Positions 47,675 to 59,249 of a stretch of 64,000 nucleotides of DNA are shown piece by piece. The notes beneath the pieces were generated by a model. That model searched no databases and had not been told where the DNA came from. It saw nothing but the letters and a program-made list of their open reading frames with translations. Each line of letters opens with the position of its first letter. Positions within the stretch are counted from its first letter, which is position 1. Made by a program: the position numbers and the translations under genes. Source of the stretch: Leptodontidium sp. MPI-SDFR-AT-0119 (lineage: Eukaryota; Ascomycota; Leotiomycetes; Helotiales; Leptodontidiaceae); NCBI GenBank assembly GCA_020726505.1, contig JAHLEZ010000002.1, forward strand, positions 3,906,001 through 3,970,000, read 5' to 3'.

Positions 47675-49229
47675 TCAAAGTCTATTCCTCCTACACCTAT
47701 TACAGGCCCTGATATGGCACCGTCGACACTCAAATATATACTCCGGGAGGTCATGTCGGCACTCCTCACACTCATGCAGACCTCTCACCCAGCGCCACGA
47801 GCCATAATCGCACTCATGCCGCTCGAGGAGATCCTGAGCGATGGCTGCGACGCGCGCCCGTCGCTGCTCGGCTGGCTGGTGATGGATTGCGGGTTGGCGA
47901 GCGACGACGACCTCGGCGCGAGCGTATAGTCTATGCTCGTCCCATTGTGCGCACCGGCAGGTCTTCCATTTCGCGCTTCATTTGTAGCAGAATTGTGCGT
48001 GGCAGCTACAACTGATTGGGGAGTCAGTATATTGCCATCTGTGACTTAGTGATAATGTCTGTATCTAAATAGCAAATTCTGAATGAGGAAGTAGGTAAGT
48101 AAAAAGAGATACGAACGTCATATGATTACACCCCGTATCCAACTCCACCAACCGACGACAACTATAGCACCTCTGCCAACCATTCTCCCTCGCAGTCTCA
48201 AGCACCAACTTCAACGCCTCGTCATCAGGACAATCACCCGTATGCGCAGCGCCCTTACAGATCGTACAAGTCACCACCTGACACACCTGACACGTCGCCT
48301 GTTCTTCAGCAATGTATTCAATCCTGATGAACGATGAGCACAGCGGATTAGAGCAGTACGTCCGATTCGGGGTATCGAACTCGATTTTCTTGGCCTCGTA
48401 TTGGCGCACGATGGAGGCCGGGAGGCAGATCCGGATAGAGGCGGTGGGTGTGATGGGGAGGCGACAGTAGCGTGGGGGGAAGAGCGTGTCGTCTATTAAG
48501 GAGGCGTTGAAGAGGTCGTGGAGACACCCGCGGCAGTACTCGTGCGTGCATGGGACGCGGCTTAGGTCGTGAGAGGGGAAGGTCTCGCGGCAGGCGGTGC
48601 AGTGTCGTTTTGGAACCTGGGAGGGTCGTGATGCTGCCCATTTGGAGGACTCGGTGCCTAGTGAGTGTTAGTGATGTTCCAAGGTTGTGAGTAAGGGTAG
48701 CGGGTAGAGGCTTACCTGGAGAAGATGGGGAGTTATATGGTACTAAGGCCTTCGAGTCATCTTGACCTTCTTGGTCATCTGCAGAGCGCGAGTCCGAGTC
48801 CAAGGGCTCCTCAGCAGCACAGATATACAGCGCATTCAACTTCTCGATCACCTCATCATCCAACTCCTCTCCATTCGCCACAACCTCAATACCGGCAATT
48901 GCAAGAGGAACATCCAAACCACCAAGTCTCATCGCAACCTGGCGATCCCTCGCCTCGCGCTGCTCCTGCGAGAACGACAACGCGAGGATATCCCCATCTG
49001 ACTGACATGCTCGAGCCAGGCTGCGTGTCATGTGTCGATCTGAGATAATGGTTGCATTGCGTTCGAGTTCCTCTGTGTAGAGTTGGAGAGCTAGTTGGGT
49101 GTCGGTGAAGACGCCTTCGATGCCTTTCCCTTTACCCTCGTAGGAGGAGAGGAGATTGGTGCTGTCTTCGATTTGGAGTTGGAGGATTAGAGATGCGGTT
49201 TTTGAGTCCATGGAGTGGAAGGTGTCCAT
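47675..49229 (-). CDS. RBR-type RING/IBR E3 ubiquitin ligase, interrupted by TGA in RING2
   Basis: Exons 49229-48716, 48657-48117 and 48011-47675. RBR ligases take ubiquitin from E2 onto a RING2 Cys before transfer to substrate. RING1 is CTACRETF-CTHEYCRGCLHDLF with a later PPRYCRLP; the IBR is TYCSNPLCSSFI-CQVCQVVTCTICK; RING2 starts RCYSCRRLVELDTGCNHMTC and continues SCHAQFCYK. The next codon is TGA (47978-47980), exactly where RBR proteins have a zinc-binding Cys (CYxC). After it the frame stays open with WKTCRCAQWDEHRLYARAEV and a Cys-rich end CEECRHDLPEYIFEC, RRCHIRACNRCRR. If TGA stops translation, the protein is 362 aa and lacks the end of RING2; otherwise it is 463 codons. It could be a recent null allele, a sequence error or a recoded codon. 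Confidence 0.75.
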
Positions 49230-50230
49230 TGTGATATTAGGAGGAATATATTGTGCGGGTGATAGATGAGGTTTGTTGTTGCTTGAGATGAATCTGAAGG
49301 ATCAAGGAAAGGAGGAAATAGGCAGTGTAAAGTGAGACAAGATATCGAGTTCGAGACCAGACAATCGATGGCCACCGCTATGCCTCAACCCGTGCAAACA
49401 AACAAACAAACAAGCAAGCAAGCAAAAAACAACCCTTGAATTCTCAATTCAACACCCTATCACTTCTCGTTTGCAGACTTCCGACATGGCGGGGATGTAG
49501 AAGGCCAGATTTAGAAATGCAAATGCATGTATCCGATAACCATTGATATCTCAACTTTGAGACCCACCCCAATCCATCGAGTAGAGCCCTTCGTGCAGAC
49601 AATCGAAATCCAGCTGGAGACTCCACCTACTCAGGGTAATCCCCAGAGAGCTTCCCCGGATTTATATGGGTCTGAAGTTTGATGTCTGACCCGCTCGCCA
49701 GGGAGCAAGCTTCCCCTCAACTCTAAAAGCAAGACAGTAAACAAATGAAAAGGAATCAATAACGAAAGTCCCGAAATAGCTGCCTTTGTCATCTTCCCAT
49801 GCTCCATATGCATTAGTCCTCAGCTGCTACTTTTTCCTGGCCTTAGCATACACTGTAGTATTAAACATTGACTCCTCGAATGGAAGATATATCCATCCTC
49901 CTCTTGAAATCCCTTCAACTTCAGATCGCTTTCCCATTTTCGCACCCTTTCATTTTGCGTGAGACCGACTTCTCACAATCCAGTAGCCCCGGATAAGTTC
50001 GTGTGACATCCCCAACGAGATCGTTCATTCGTGATATCCCGGCCAGCGAGTGGATTAGTTAAAACTCAACCATCTTGCCTTGCGACTCGACGCGATTTGG
50101 CTTCAACAGCACAATGATATAGACATTGAAGAGCTGAAAGCCATGTCCATACTCTGTACCTCCACCCTTTGCTCATATCCGCTTGACACTGGTTTCTTCT
50201 CGCGTTCCAATTGTTGCGTCTTTGCTTCAC
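49230..50230. other. Intergenic with a simple repeat
   Basis: This 1-kb stretch holds the promoter side of the RING/IBR gene. A CAAA/CAAG tetranucleotide tract lies at 49395-49425. No gene is supported. Confidence 0.45.
49395..49425. repeat. (CAAA)n(CAAG)n microsatellite
   Basis: A tetranucleotide tract of CAAA units changes to CAAG units, followed by an A-run. Confidence 0.9.
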
Positions 50231-50935
50231 TCAAGTATTCGTATGCCCTGTCGTATCGCCTCCAAGTCCGTGATGTCTCTCGCTGAAGCTCCTCGACGAC
50301 CCTTCTGATGGAGAATGATCAAGCACCACATCCTCAAACGGTATCTCACTCAACGGTGTCTTCCCGTCCGATATCACACCCTCCTCCTCGTCTTCCCTTA
50401 TATACCGAGCTCCACCAGCAATATGTTGATGGCGAGGCGGCACAGCCTCCTCGTACTGCGGAGGAGCATCGCCCGCGGGGGGCGGGGCTGTGTTCGAATT
50501 CATCGTGTTCAGAGGTACTGGTCGCTGAGTGTTGATATCTGGTGCTCGCGTGCCTTCTCGTCGTTTCCTGCGTCTGGCACGTAGTCCACAGCACCCACAG
50601 CAATACCACGTGGACACAATAACGATAATGAGAATCCCGAAGGCGATCGCGATACCCATCCCAGCTTTGGTACCGCTTTCGAGCCTGTCGAAGAATCCAT
50701 CGTGATTTTTGTCAGGGTAGCCAGTGTGAGTGGGATAGTAGTATGACGAAGTTGTTGAGGTTGTCATCGTCGTTTGCAGTCCGGGCGGTGTGGTCTGGCT
50801 GGTCATCGCAGCTGGTATAATGGTCTTAGTGGTAGATGTGGTCAAGGTGCTGGACTGTTCATCTTCCCCGTTCAAAAATGGATTTGGAAAGGATGTTGGA
50901 AATCCTGTCGGGATACTGGAAAGAAAGTCTGCCAT
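50231..50935 (-). CDS. Single-pass membrane protein with Ser/Thr-rich ectodomain and PPxY motif
   Basis: A single exon of 234 aa. The first about 85 residues are rich in Thr, Ser and Pro (TLTTSTTKTIIPAAMTSQTT), a likely O-mannosylated region. GMGIAIAFGILIIVIVSTWY is the transmembrane helix, followed by CCGCC and a basic stop-transfer ARRRKRR. The cytosolic tail has PPQYEEAVPP, a PY motif of the type bound by Rsp5/Nedd4 WW domains, and acidic/Ser-rich segments. No cleaved signal peptide is evident, so it may be a type III membrane protein. The layout resembles Mid2/Wsc-like wall sensors and arrestin-adaptor cargo, but I do not assign a family. Confidence 0.75.
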   Translation of the reverse strand: MADFLSSIPTGFPTSFPNPFLNGEDEQSSTLTTSTTKTIIPAAMTSQTTPPGLQTTMTTSTTSSYYYPTHTGYPDKNHDGFFDRLESGTKAGMGIAIAFGILIIVIVSTWYCCGCCGLRARRRKRREGTRAPDINTQRPVPLNTMNSNTAPPPAGDAPPQYEEAVPPRHQHIAGGARYIREDEEEGVISDGKTPLSEIPFEDVVLDHSPSEGSSRSFSERHHGLGGDTTGHTNT

Positions 50936-52600
50936 TGTAATGCTGTCGAATTGAATTGTGTCAAGGCCGATGGTGAGGGGAATTTGGTCCGGTCAGGACT
51001 CGGGACAGGCTTGGGGAGCTGAGCTGAGTTGATTATTTTCTCTCGCTAGAATACGAAGTACGAGCCCGCAATTTAGCTCGAGCTTGAGTCTTGTCTTGCC
51101 GTGGCAGAGAACGCGATAACGCGTTTTGACTTTCTATCAGAAGTCGAATAAGGGATTGCTATGGGAAGAGGAAACGAATAAAAACAGAGAGATAGAGGGA
51201 AGGGGGAGAAAGAAGGATAGAAAGAGAGGAGAAGAAATCGAGAAACACGTTGTGCGGCACGAAAACTCACCGCAGCACTGCACTGCACACCACTCCTCCG
51301 TACCATACACTGCACACACACACTCATGATCGAACAAGCTGATTGAGTTGGTCTGCATACCATGAGGCGCAGCGATCTGCACTTCCCATGAGTGGTGAGA
51401 TTCTTGCTCGGAACCTTGATTTGGAGCGCCGACATGCAGCGGACGGCGGACCTTGCCTTTCAATTTGTTTTGTCTCGGGGCCAAGAGTCCGTGAAATCCG
51501 TAGATTTTAGGGCACTGGAGATGCAGATCTTGAGGTGTAGCGAGTGTGGTGTAGCGAAACTGAAGGATGGCATTGCGAGGTTTGGAGATGGTTGAAATAG
51601 TTGATTGAGATGTTTCTCTGTGTAAAGGATAGGAATTGTTATGTAAAGAAGGAAAGTCCGAACCTCGAGAGATCCATTATTGATGTGACGTGGGCAGTGC
51701 GTCACGGGCAGGGTACATCCTCCATTTGATAAATACCTACCTCCGTACCTAGGCAAGGGACCTACGGACCTATTAATCTTAACATCTAATGGGTTGAATG
51801 CCCTATTTGTTAAATGTATAGTTACTCATTGCTTAACAGTAGAAATCGAGCTATGCCTTGCATTCCGAAGACCAAAAATGGTACCTATCGAAGAGCGAGT
51901 GGTGATTCGAAGGTCGGAAGTATGCCATGGCCGCTTACTAGGTACAGTTTCGCACTCTATACCTCCGAATATCTGTCCTATATCATTAGATATATAATGC
52001 ATGATACTACCCCGCTGACACCTGCAGCTAAGAAGATTCTCTCGTCTAATGTATGCCATGTAGTCAAATAGCTCGAGAGAATCGTCCTCGTTTTGGTTGA
52101 CTTCCTTACTTCGCTTAAATCCGGACGTCCTGTGGCACTTCTAAGAAGTTGACAACCTCTCCTCTTCTTGGTTTTTACGATCAAGGCTTCGACAATGTCC
52201 CGACGCACTATGCATCCTATTTCGGATTGGCCTACTGTCGTCCGGCTCTATCTTGCTTTCCCTTCCCTTCCCCCATTTCCTCCTCTCTTCCAGCGTCAGC
52301 GGCTGTTGTGCGAAGTACTCCATCACGTGCCTTCCACCCTAATGCAGACTTCCAGAGATCATGCAGGCCGAATCACTTCTGGACTGGTCGTCGAGCCGTC
52401 TGGATGGTCTGGTGGTCTGGTGAACATAGATGTTGGTAACAACTGGTAACCAGCCAATTATCCTCCGATATGTCTGTCCCTCTGTCCCTCTGTCTAAGGC
52501 CGGTCCGGTCCATGGTGAGAGCTAATGGTCGTCGGCCCAGCCTCCCCGATTCCTTCTTCTTCCTTTTCAGCATAGCAGTGTGACGACAGCAACGACTGGT

Positions 52601-52621
52601 GCAGGCAGGCAGGCAGGCAGG
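52601..52621. repeat. (GCAG)n microsatellite
   Basis: Five tandem GCAG units. Confidence 0.9.
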
Positions 52622-53150
52622 ATATCGGCAGAAATACAACAGAGAAGGTCAGCGAGCAAGTGGCCCACCCCAAGGAGGAAGGCCATTCGGTGAGTTCAGC
52701 AGGATGATTCGCTGTGTTGATGGGGGGCTGGAAATGTTGCATATGTTTTATGCAGTCGTGAATCGGCACTAGATATTCCAAGGCCCTCTGCGGGTGTGAT
52801 TCGAGGAGAAGGTCGTGATCCATCCCCATGCCTATGCCTGTGGAAAAGCAAGGTATATTATTTAGTTAGTCGGAGGAAGGGTTGCCTCTTTTGCGTCAGA
52901 GCCAGCCCCAACCAGATACTCACAGCATACCTCTTGCCCAATTAAGCGGATAAGACACTGCTTGGGGAGTCTTCTCTCAGACACCTCTTCCCCACCCACC
53001 TACCCACTCACTGAACTCACTGCACTGCAGTCTTCTCAACTCCCACCAACCCCCCTCCACTGCCTCACTCGGCCACCACTACTAACTGACCCTGACCTCA
53101 ACCATCTCGAGACCTCTATTCGCGCCAGATGTCCTCAGCGGTCTCCGAGA

Positions 53151-53169
53151 CATACATACATACATACAT
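53151..53169. repeat. (CATA)n microsatellite
   Basis: Tandem CATA units in the leader of the 53722 gene. Confidence 0.9.
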
Positions 53170-53721
53170 GCCGCAGTGACAGAGCGTCCGACACGACAGG
53201 AGGTACCTACATTACTACTTCCCTGTACCTCTGCACCTCTGCACCGCGGTCTCTTACAGTCCATCCTCGAATCCGACTCGCTCAACGCCTGGCCTGAGCC
53301 ACCTGAGAGGCTTGCTGCAGCCTACCTACGCGCAGACAATCGCCGACTCTCCTGAAGACCTCTAGCCCAGCCCAGCCCTCACTCACCCACTTGCTTCTGC
53401 TTCTTCTCTCACTCACTCTCTCTCCCCTTGGTCGACGCCCACCTCTTGCGCCTTCACTCCTCACTACCTGCGAATTTCTTTTCTGGTGTCGCATTCAATT
53501 GTTCCACCATAGTTCACGACTTCCACGACTCTCACGACTCTCGTTACCACTACTTACTGTAATTCGCGACTGGAATCAGCTTCCACGAGGTCAGAAACAA
53601 CCATGCAACCTGCCGCAAGTCACTATGACCAGTGATCCCCTCCTGAGACAGACCTCGACGACTACGCGATGACCCATGATTGAACCTTCTTTTTCCACCA
53701 TCTAACTTTGACGCGGATTGA

Positions 53722-56700
53722 ATGCTTCTCACACAGACGAATTGGCTCAGGATGCCGGCGCGCGAGCTGGGCAGCTCCTATGATGCTCCGCATAGAGCTC
53801 ACGGAGTTGGAACAACTTTACTGAAGAAACACAAGATACTACCTCACCCTCGAGAGCCCGAATACTATCCTCCGACGCCTGCGGCGAAGCCACGCGATCT
53901 ATCCATCGACACGGGAATATCCTCTTTGACAAGTTCAGATTCCTCGAGTCCAAGGACATTGAAACATGCCTCCAAGAGGATTGGAGTCCCTGTCTTGCCT
54001 CCGACCCCTCCTACCCATTCTCGACAATCCTCTGGATCTCATCCAACTCTTGCTCCAGCGCCCAAGTTTGACATATCTTCGATAAAAGCCTCGGCAGATT
54101 CCCCATCCACACCCACCACACCTCTCAACCAACAAAGCCCTCCAACTCCAGATGTTACTCCCCCTCGAGCAATGCCATTGGCATTTCGACCCCCTATAAG
54201 CGATAGATACCCCTCCTCGCGGACAGATTCTTTCAAAACTGCTCGAGAAAATCCATATTCCTCAGATGAGGACGAAGCTTCCACAGTGAGACCGATTTTA
54301 CCGTCTGCAAGAACTTCTGCGGTCGAAGTGCCACAGGTCACTCAGAAACCACAGAAACGCAAGGAGGTTGGATTAGGATTGGGTCTTGAATCGGACAATG
54401 AAGGAACAACTACGCCAAGAGCCAGAGTAGACTCGCAAGAGGAATTCGTTGTCTTTGATGGAGAATGGGGTGCTGCTGATGAAGTAAGCGAAGTAGAACG
54501 AGAATGGGATGACAACCTTATGAGGAATGTGACAGTTCGAAAAAGACCTGGTCGAAATATACAAAGACTACATTTGGACACGGACGGAGCCGTGGACGAC
54601 GTTGTAGAGGATGACATTGTATCCCCAACAAACGCTACGCGGGTTGTCAGAAGCTTGCCTCTCCAGGAGAGAATTGCTAGACACCGACTTGCAAGAGACT
54701 CGGCTGATCGATCTTCTACCGAAAAATTTGCTGAACGTATTGCTTGGCCGGCTGCTGTTGCTGATCCAGAATCACCCTCAACTCCAGACGTACGGCGGTT
54801 CTCAGCTATGTCTGGCCCTTCAGTATCTTCGGCAGTTGTTGAAGCTCTCGTCGTAGATGCTCCTCCGCTCAGACGAAAGACTCTTCGACATACCAAGAAG
54901 CACCTAGGTCTTAGAGACTTCAGCTCTGATCAGTCAACAAGGAGCTCGGCGCCAAATTCGGTCGTATCCAGCGAGCCACACCATCGTCTCCATCACGCGG
55001 CAGCAAGGATTCCAGAGCGAAGACACCGAAGCCTTGCTTCCAACACCACCGTGAGCACAACGTCGTCTAGTGGGAGGTCTCGAAAGGAGGTTATTAGCAG
55101 TGGAGGAATTCCTGTAGTAATCGTTCCAGAACGACGCTCTTCGAGTAAATCAAGACCCCCGTCACTTCGATCCACGAGCAGTAAGAGAACCAAAAGAAGC
55201 ATGTCCCTAAGTTCGGCGCCCTTATCTCAGTCATCGAAATTCAACGAACCGGGGTATTTCGAATCTCGTCCACCTCGAAAACGAACAATGTCGGAGTCGG
55301 CTGGGTCAGGGCATGATTCAGTACGGACCATTGACTACCCTCCAAGTATCCCTGCTAGAAGGTCGTCTCTCTCTGCTCCAACAAGCCGTAATACTTCAAG
55401 AGCTGGATCTCTGACTGCAGAAAGTCTCAACGCTCATAACATGATCCTGAAACAGAAACAAGAAGCAGCTACTGCCATCAAAGAACCTGTCCAACCTCAG
55501 TCTCACCTGGACGCCGAGAGAGATGTGGACACTCATCCCCACCATCGACTGAATGTCGATCACAATGGAGATCCATTCTTTGGGAAACGACTTTCTACGC
55601 AAGTGACGCCATTTTCACAAACCTCTTACGAAACTGCCGGAACCGCTGCAGAAGTATCAGAAGCTTTGGCAGTCACGATATTCCCCCACCAGAACAAATC
55701 AGTTCTGGTTGTGGAGCACAGAACATCAGAGGAGAATTCACCATCTTCTCTCAAGCCTGTAGAAACATCCCAACCCCCGCCTAAGATGGCTGTCAACGGC
55801 AAAACAACCATAGGCCCAGTAACTCCTCCGCAACCATCTCACCCTATGGACTCCGTCGACTCTCCACTCCGGAACCCCCGTGATCCGCCCGAACCCCCAG
55901 CGATCAAGTTCATTCCACCTACACCTGCCGCTCTCACTCCTTCACAGGAAGAAGATCGCCAATTAGGCTATGACATAGATGACCGACCTGTAAGCTCAGA
56001 CAACAAGCCGAAGCGAAGTATGTCCTTGATGCGTCGTGCATTCAGCAATCGTCGCAACTCAGAAGGCTCTGCTCAATTTCCAGGTCTTCTGAAAAGGACC
56101 TTCTCATTAAGTGGTGGTCGCAGGAAAGATTTGGTGGACGGTTCGACCCAGACATCAAAAGAGCAAGCAAATCCCACAACTCTCTATCCTTCGGTCGCCG
56201 ATCGACCAGCAGATGCTGGCAAACTACATCCGTTTTGGAGACCAGCCCACTTCTGGGATGACCTAGAAGATCATGATAGCATTGATGACGATGAGTATGG
56301 GTACCCACCTATCGACAACAGACCTGCACCTCCAAAACGAACTCTCAGCCAGAAACTCAAACGCACATTTGCGATCCTTCCTATTGAAGATGATCACTAT
56401 GATTATCAGCCATACGCCATGGATCGCAGGACAATGAGACGGACTGCCAGCGGCAATATGAGAGTGGTCAAACAACGTAGCAATTCGTCGTTGCGGAGAG
56501 ATGGGACTGATAGGAGAGTATATTCTGAATATCGCCGCCCAACAAGTGGTCCGGCTGAAGGCACTTTCGGATACGGTTTTAGAGAAGGCAATGGTGGACG
56601 GGTAGCCACAATTCCAGGCTTAGGTCTGCGAGTGGAGTACGTAGGCTGGAGCGGCGTAAGGAACAAACTCAGCGAGCGAAGACGAGAACAACGGAGCCAA

Positions 56701-56775
56701 AAGCTTCGGGCTTCTATCAGTGGTCCAAAGGGTGTCCAGAGTGGGATGGACGATGTACTAAGAAGGCGAAATTAA
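53722..56775 (+). CDS. Large disordered Ser/Arg/Pro-rich fungal protein, function unknown
   Basis: A single exon of 1017 aa from ATG 53722 (MLLTQTNWLRMPARELGSSY); the Met at 53752 is an alternative start and lies in a conserved-looking context. The protein is mostly low-complexity, with numerous SP/TP and RxxS sites suggesting heavy phosphorylation. More ordered blocks are EEFVVFDGEWGAADEVSEVE, LPLQERIARHRLARDSA, LHPFWRPAHFWDDLED near residue 835 and a C-terminal segment with GYGFREGN, IPGLGLRVEYVGWSG and a basic end. I recognise no domain, signal peptide or membrane segment. Such proteins are common in Pezizomycotina and usually annotated only as Ser/Arg-rich. No lesion is seen across the long frame. 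Confidence 0.85.
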   Translation: MLLTQTNWLRMPARELGSSYDAPHRAHGVGTTLLKKHKILPHPREPEYYPPTPAAKPRDLSIDTGISSLTSSDSSSPRTLKHASKRIGVPVLPPTPPTHSRQSSGSHPTLAPAPKFDISSIKASADSPSTPTTPLNQQSPPTPDVTPPRAMPLAFRPPISDRYPSSRTDSFKTARENPYSSDEDEASTVRPILPSARTSAVEVPQVTQKPQKRKEVGLGLGLESDNEGTTTPRARVDSQEEFVVFDGEWGAADEVSEVEREWDDNLMRNVTVRKRPGRNIQRLHLDTDGAVDDVVEDDIVSPTNATRVVRSLPLQERIARHRLARDSADRSSTEKFAERIAWPAAVADPESPSTPDVRRFSAMSGPSVSSAVVEALVVDAPPLRRKTLRHTKKHLGLRDFSSDQSTRSSAPNSVVSSEPHHRLHHAAARIPERRHRSLASNTTVSTTSSSGRSRKEVISSGGIPVVIVPERRSSSKSRPPSLRSTSSKRTKRSMSLSSAPLSQSSKFNEPGYFESRPPRKRTMSESAGSGHDSVRTIDYPPSIPARRSSLSAPTSRNTSRAGSLTAESLNAHNMILKQKQEAATAIKEPVQPQSHLDAERDVDTHPHHRLNVDHNGDPFFGKRLSTQVTPFSQTSYETAGTAAEVSEALAVTIFPHQNKSVLVVEHRTSEENSPSSLKPVETSQPPPKMAVNGKTTIGPVTPPQPSHPMDSVDSPLRNPRDPPEPPAIKFIPPTPAALTPSQEEDRQLGYDIDDRPVSSDNKPKRSMSLMRRAFSNRRNSEGSAQFPGLLKRTFSLSGGRRKDLVDGSTQTSKEQANPTTLYPSVADRPADAGKLHPFWRPAHFWDDLEDHDSIDDDEYGYPPIDNRPAPPKRTLSQKLKRTFAILPIEDDHYDYQPYAMDRRTMRRTASGNMRVVKQRSNSSLRRDGTDRRVYSEYRRPTSGPAEGTFGYGFREGNGGRVATIPGLGLRVEYVGWSGVRNKLSERRREQRSQKLRASISGPKGVQSGMDDVLRRRN

Positions 56776-57959
56776 ACACGAACAAGGGAGGTATCAAATC
56801 AATCAACAACGGAGTAATGGTGGGTTATAGGTGGTTCAACTCAGCGGCCTGGGAGGCAATGGAAGGGAAGGAAGGGAAGGATTGTACTATCAATGGGGAA
56901 CCGAAAGAAAGCAAAAGAGATATCCCGGTGGGCGGCGAGCGACGGGCGAGGCGGTCGCACTTTGTCACAATTTCGCCTTTGCCCTTCACACCTGTATTTT
57001 TTGTGATTTGTTTGCAAGAGACCAGAGGAGAGGCGGGAGAGAATCTGGTATCGTGGATCGAGCGAGTGAAGCGACTGCTTTGATTCTTTATCTCTCTCTC
57101 TTCTCACCTCACGTTTTGCATATTTTGAGAGCTCGAGCAAGCTTGCTATATAACGACGGAAATGACTTGATGAATGGATCTTGGGAGCAGCAATGCATGC
57201 ATGTACGGCAGGCGGCAAGAAAGGAGAATGATTTTTATGACGAGATTATATGACAGAGAGAAGAGGATGAGGATGAGGAGTGTGTGATCCTTTTTTTTTT
57301 TACCTGAACTGAAACTGGAACTGATATTATCTGGACTCTGATGAAGCGGAGTGGAGTGCTGTGAGGTGGGAGAAACTTGTATGTGAAATTTTTGAAAAGA
57401 ATTTGGAGAGGTAGACCTGCTTTTGTTGTGATGATTGAATGCAATATGATATGAATGAATGTTTTTCAGCCTCCCTCTAAGATGAGATGGAGATGGATTT
57501 TTAGGAATTATGTTTGATGAGAATATTGATTCTATCGTTACTGATGTGAAAACTGATGAGGAATGGTGGCTTGAGCATACAAAACACAATGGGGTTCTAT
57601 TATCAAAATATGAAGTAAAAAAAGTCCGGAGAAGTAAATGGAATAGCTGTGTAGGTAGGTACATGTGAATTCTTGCTGCTCTTTCTGGATATCTTTGAGC
57701 ACAAAGGGGAGTTGAGGAACACAGTAGTGGTAGCGGCGGGGTGACGCTAGCGGCCGCGTGGGCTGGAAAATATTATCGAAAGAGTTTGGCTCATCTCCAA
57801 ACTCTCCAAACTCTCCAACTCTCCAACCTTCCTGCTACAGCCCACCTGCACGGTCACTCCCACCACTCCCACAGCGCAAATTCTCGATCCCCAACCTGAC
57901 TTAAAAAAGCGCACAAGAGGGAAAACGAAAACGGACAAAAGAGGAAACGGGGGGAAAAG
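56776..57959. other. Intergenic, nothing recognised
   Basis: A 1.2-kb gap with a (GGAAG)n-like tract at 56861-56880 and a T11 run near 57291. No gene is supported. Confidence 0.45.
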
Positions 57960-58470
57960 ATGGCGCAAGGAACGCTCAAGTCCAAGAAACTCACTACGGC
58001 GACTGCGAAATCGAGTACGAGGCGGCCGGGCGTGCTGGGTCCTAAGAAGGGATCTAGGACTATTGCGCCGAGGAACCAGGTGCTGGTTAGGAATGCGAAG
58101 ATGACAAAGGTAGGTTTTTTATACTGTTTTTTGTTTCCTGCCTTTTAAGTTTTAGGGGGGTTGCTTAGTAGACGTGGAGTGGAGTTGGTATTTGGAATGA
58201 ATGGGTTTGGAGAAAAAGAGAGAGGTAGGGGGGTTGAAGGCTCCTATGGGTTCTGGGATTCAAAGAAGGTACTTTTGAGAGGTATGAGTGCTGATTGAGG
58301 AATTTGTGTAGAAACATTCTGCGGGCCTCACTGCCATGACGGAACGGACGCTCGGTGCGAAGGCGGGACATTTGGAGCTGTTGAAGGGTGGGAAGAAGAA
58401 TAAGGATGGGAAGGATAAGAAGGGGAATGATGTTGAGGTTAGGAAGGGGGGGAGTAAGAAGTTTGGTTGA
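57960..58470 (+). CDS. DUF2462 (UPF0390, C19orf53-like) small basic protein
   Basis: Exons 57960-58109 and 58312-58470 (202-nt intron) give 102 aa. It starts [20 protein letters not shown], followed by [19 protein letters not shown] and, across the splice, [20 protein letters not shown] and [11 protein letters not shown]. This is the UPF0390 family, including the human 10-kDa Leydig cell tumour protein homologue: small, Lys-rich, probably nuclear or nucleolar and of unclear function. The Lys/Gly-rich end [10 protein letters not shown] is typical. The ATG at 57960 sits 10 bp after a purine-rich leader. All conserved blocks are present. Confidence 0.9.
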
Positions 58471-59249
58471 ACGAGGGGAGGGGAGTAAGGATTGAGGATT
58501 TCTTGTATAGATTATTAGGGTTGGGATGCTTGGGCAGGGGAGGGAGAGAGAAGGGCGGTGGGGGAGGAGGCTCTATCCAGCTTAAGGAAACGCTGTGTGG
58601 GTTCTGGGGATGAACGAACTTCTGTGGGAGAGGATTGGTGTGGAGCATGGCACTGCTGGAGGGGGTTTGGATGGGGATGGGCTAGTGAAGAGTCCTCTGG
58701 AGCTTCTGCGCAGCAAGAGGCCAGGTCGGTTGGCTCTTACCGCTCTAGGTCTGTAGTACTCAGGTGCTAAGTTATTAGACAGAACAATAATATTACCGTC
58801 TAATTTTTGAGCTGGGGGTATTGGTATGAGGTGTTGGATTCCTTGTGAACTCCCACATGATTAAGGACATACTGGCATCCTCTGCGCAGAGAATATCGAT
58901 GGAAAGTGCTGTGTTTTGGCTCGGTACTTTGGCTTTAATGCCCTGTAGGAGCTAACCTCTTGAAAGTCAATATTGTACGCGACACCTTCCCATGGCAGAA
59001 TAATGACAACTTCAGAGTGCTCTTGAAGTTATTGTGGTTAAGTATGTCGGTGGAGAGGGTTGATATTGGGTCATTAAATTAAGTCCGCGGACATATTTTC
59101 GAGATTTTGATCCTCTTTACCCTTTACGAAGCAAATTGTGTCATCTAAAGCTAGCATGTGGCACAGTTAGACCCGGACATAACTTGATGTCCATGTCGAT
59201 TTTACAACTTTCAAAGTTTGCCCTTCATTTACGAATCTACTAATTCAGA
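58471..59249. other. Intergenic, nothing recognised
   Basis: A 780-bp gap between two plus-strand genes. No gene is supported. Confidence 0.45.

Larger units (their letters stand above)
50936..53721. other. Long divergent intergenic region and 5' leader
   Basis: A 2.8-kb gap without a supported gene. It contains microsatellites at 52601-52621 (GCAG) and 53151-53169 (CATA). The final 700 bp are strongly C/T-rich, consistent with a long 5' UTR of the next gene, with short upstream ATG frames at 53603-53635, 53625-53672 and 53669-53683. Confidence 0.5.
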
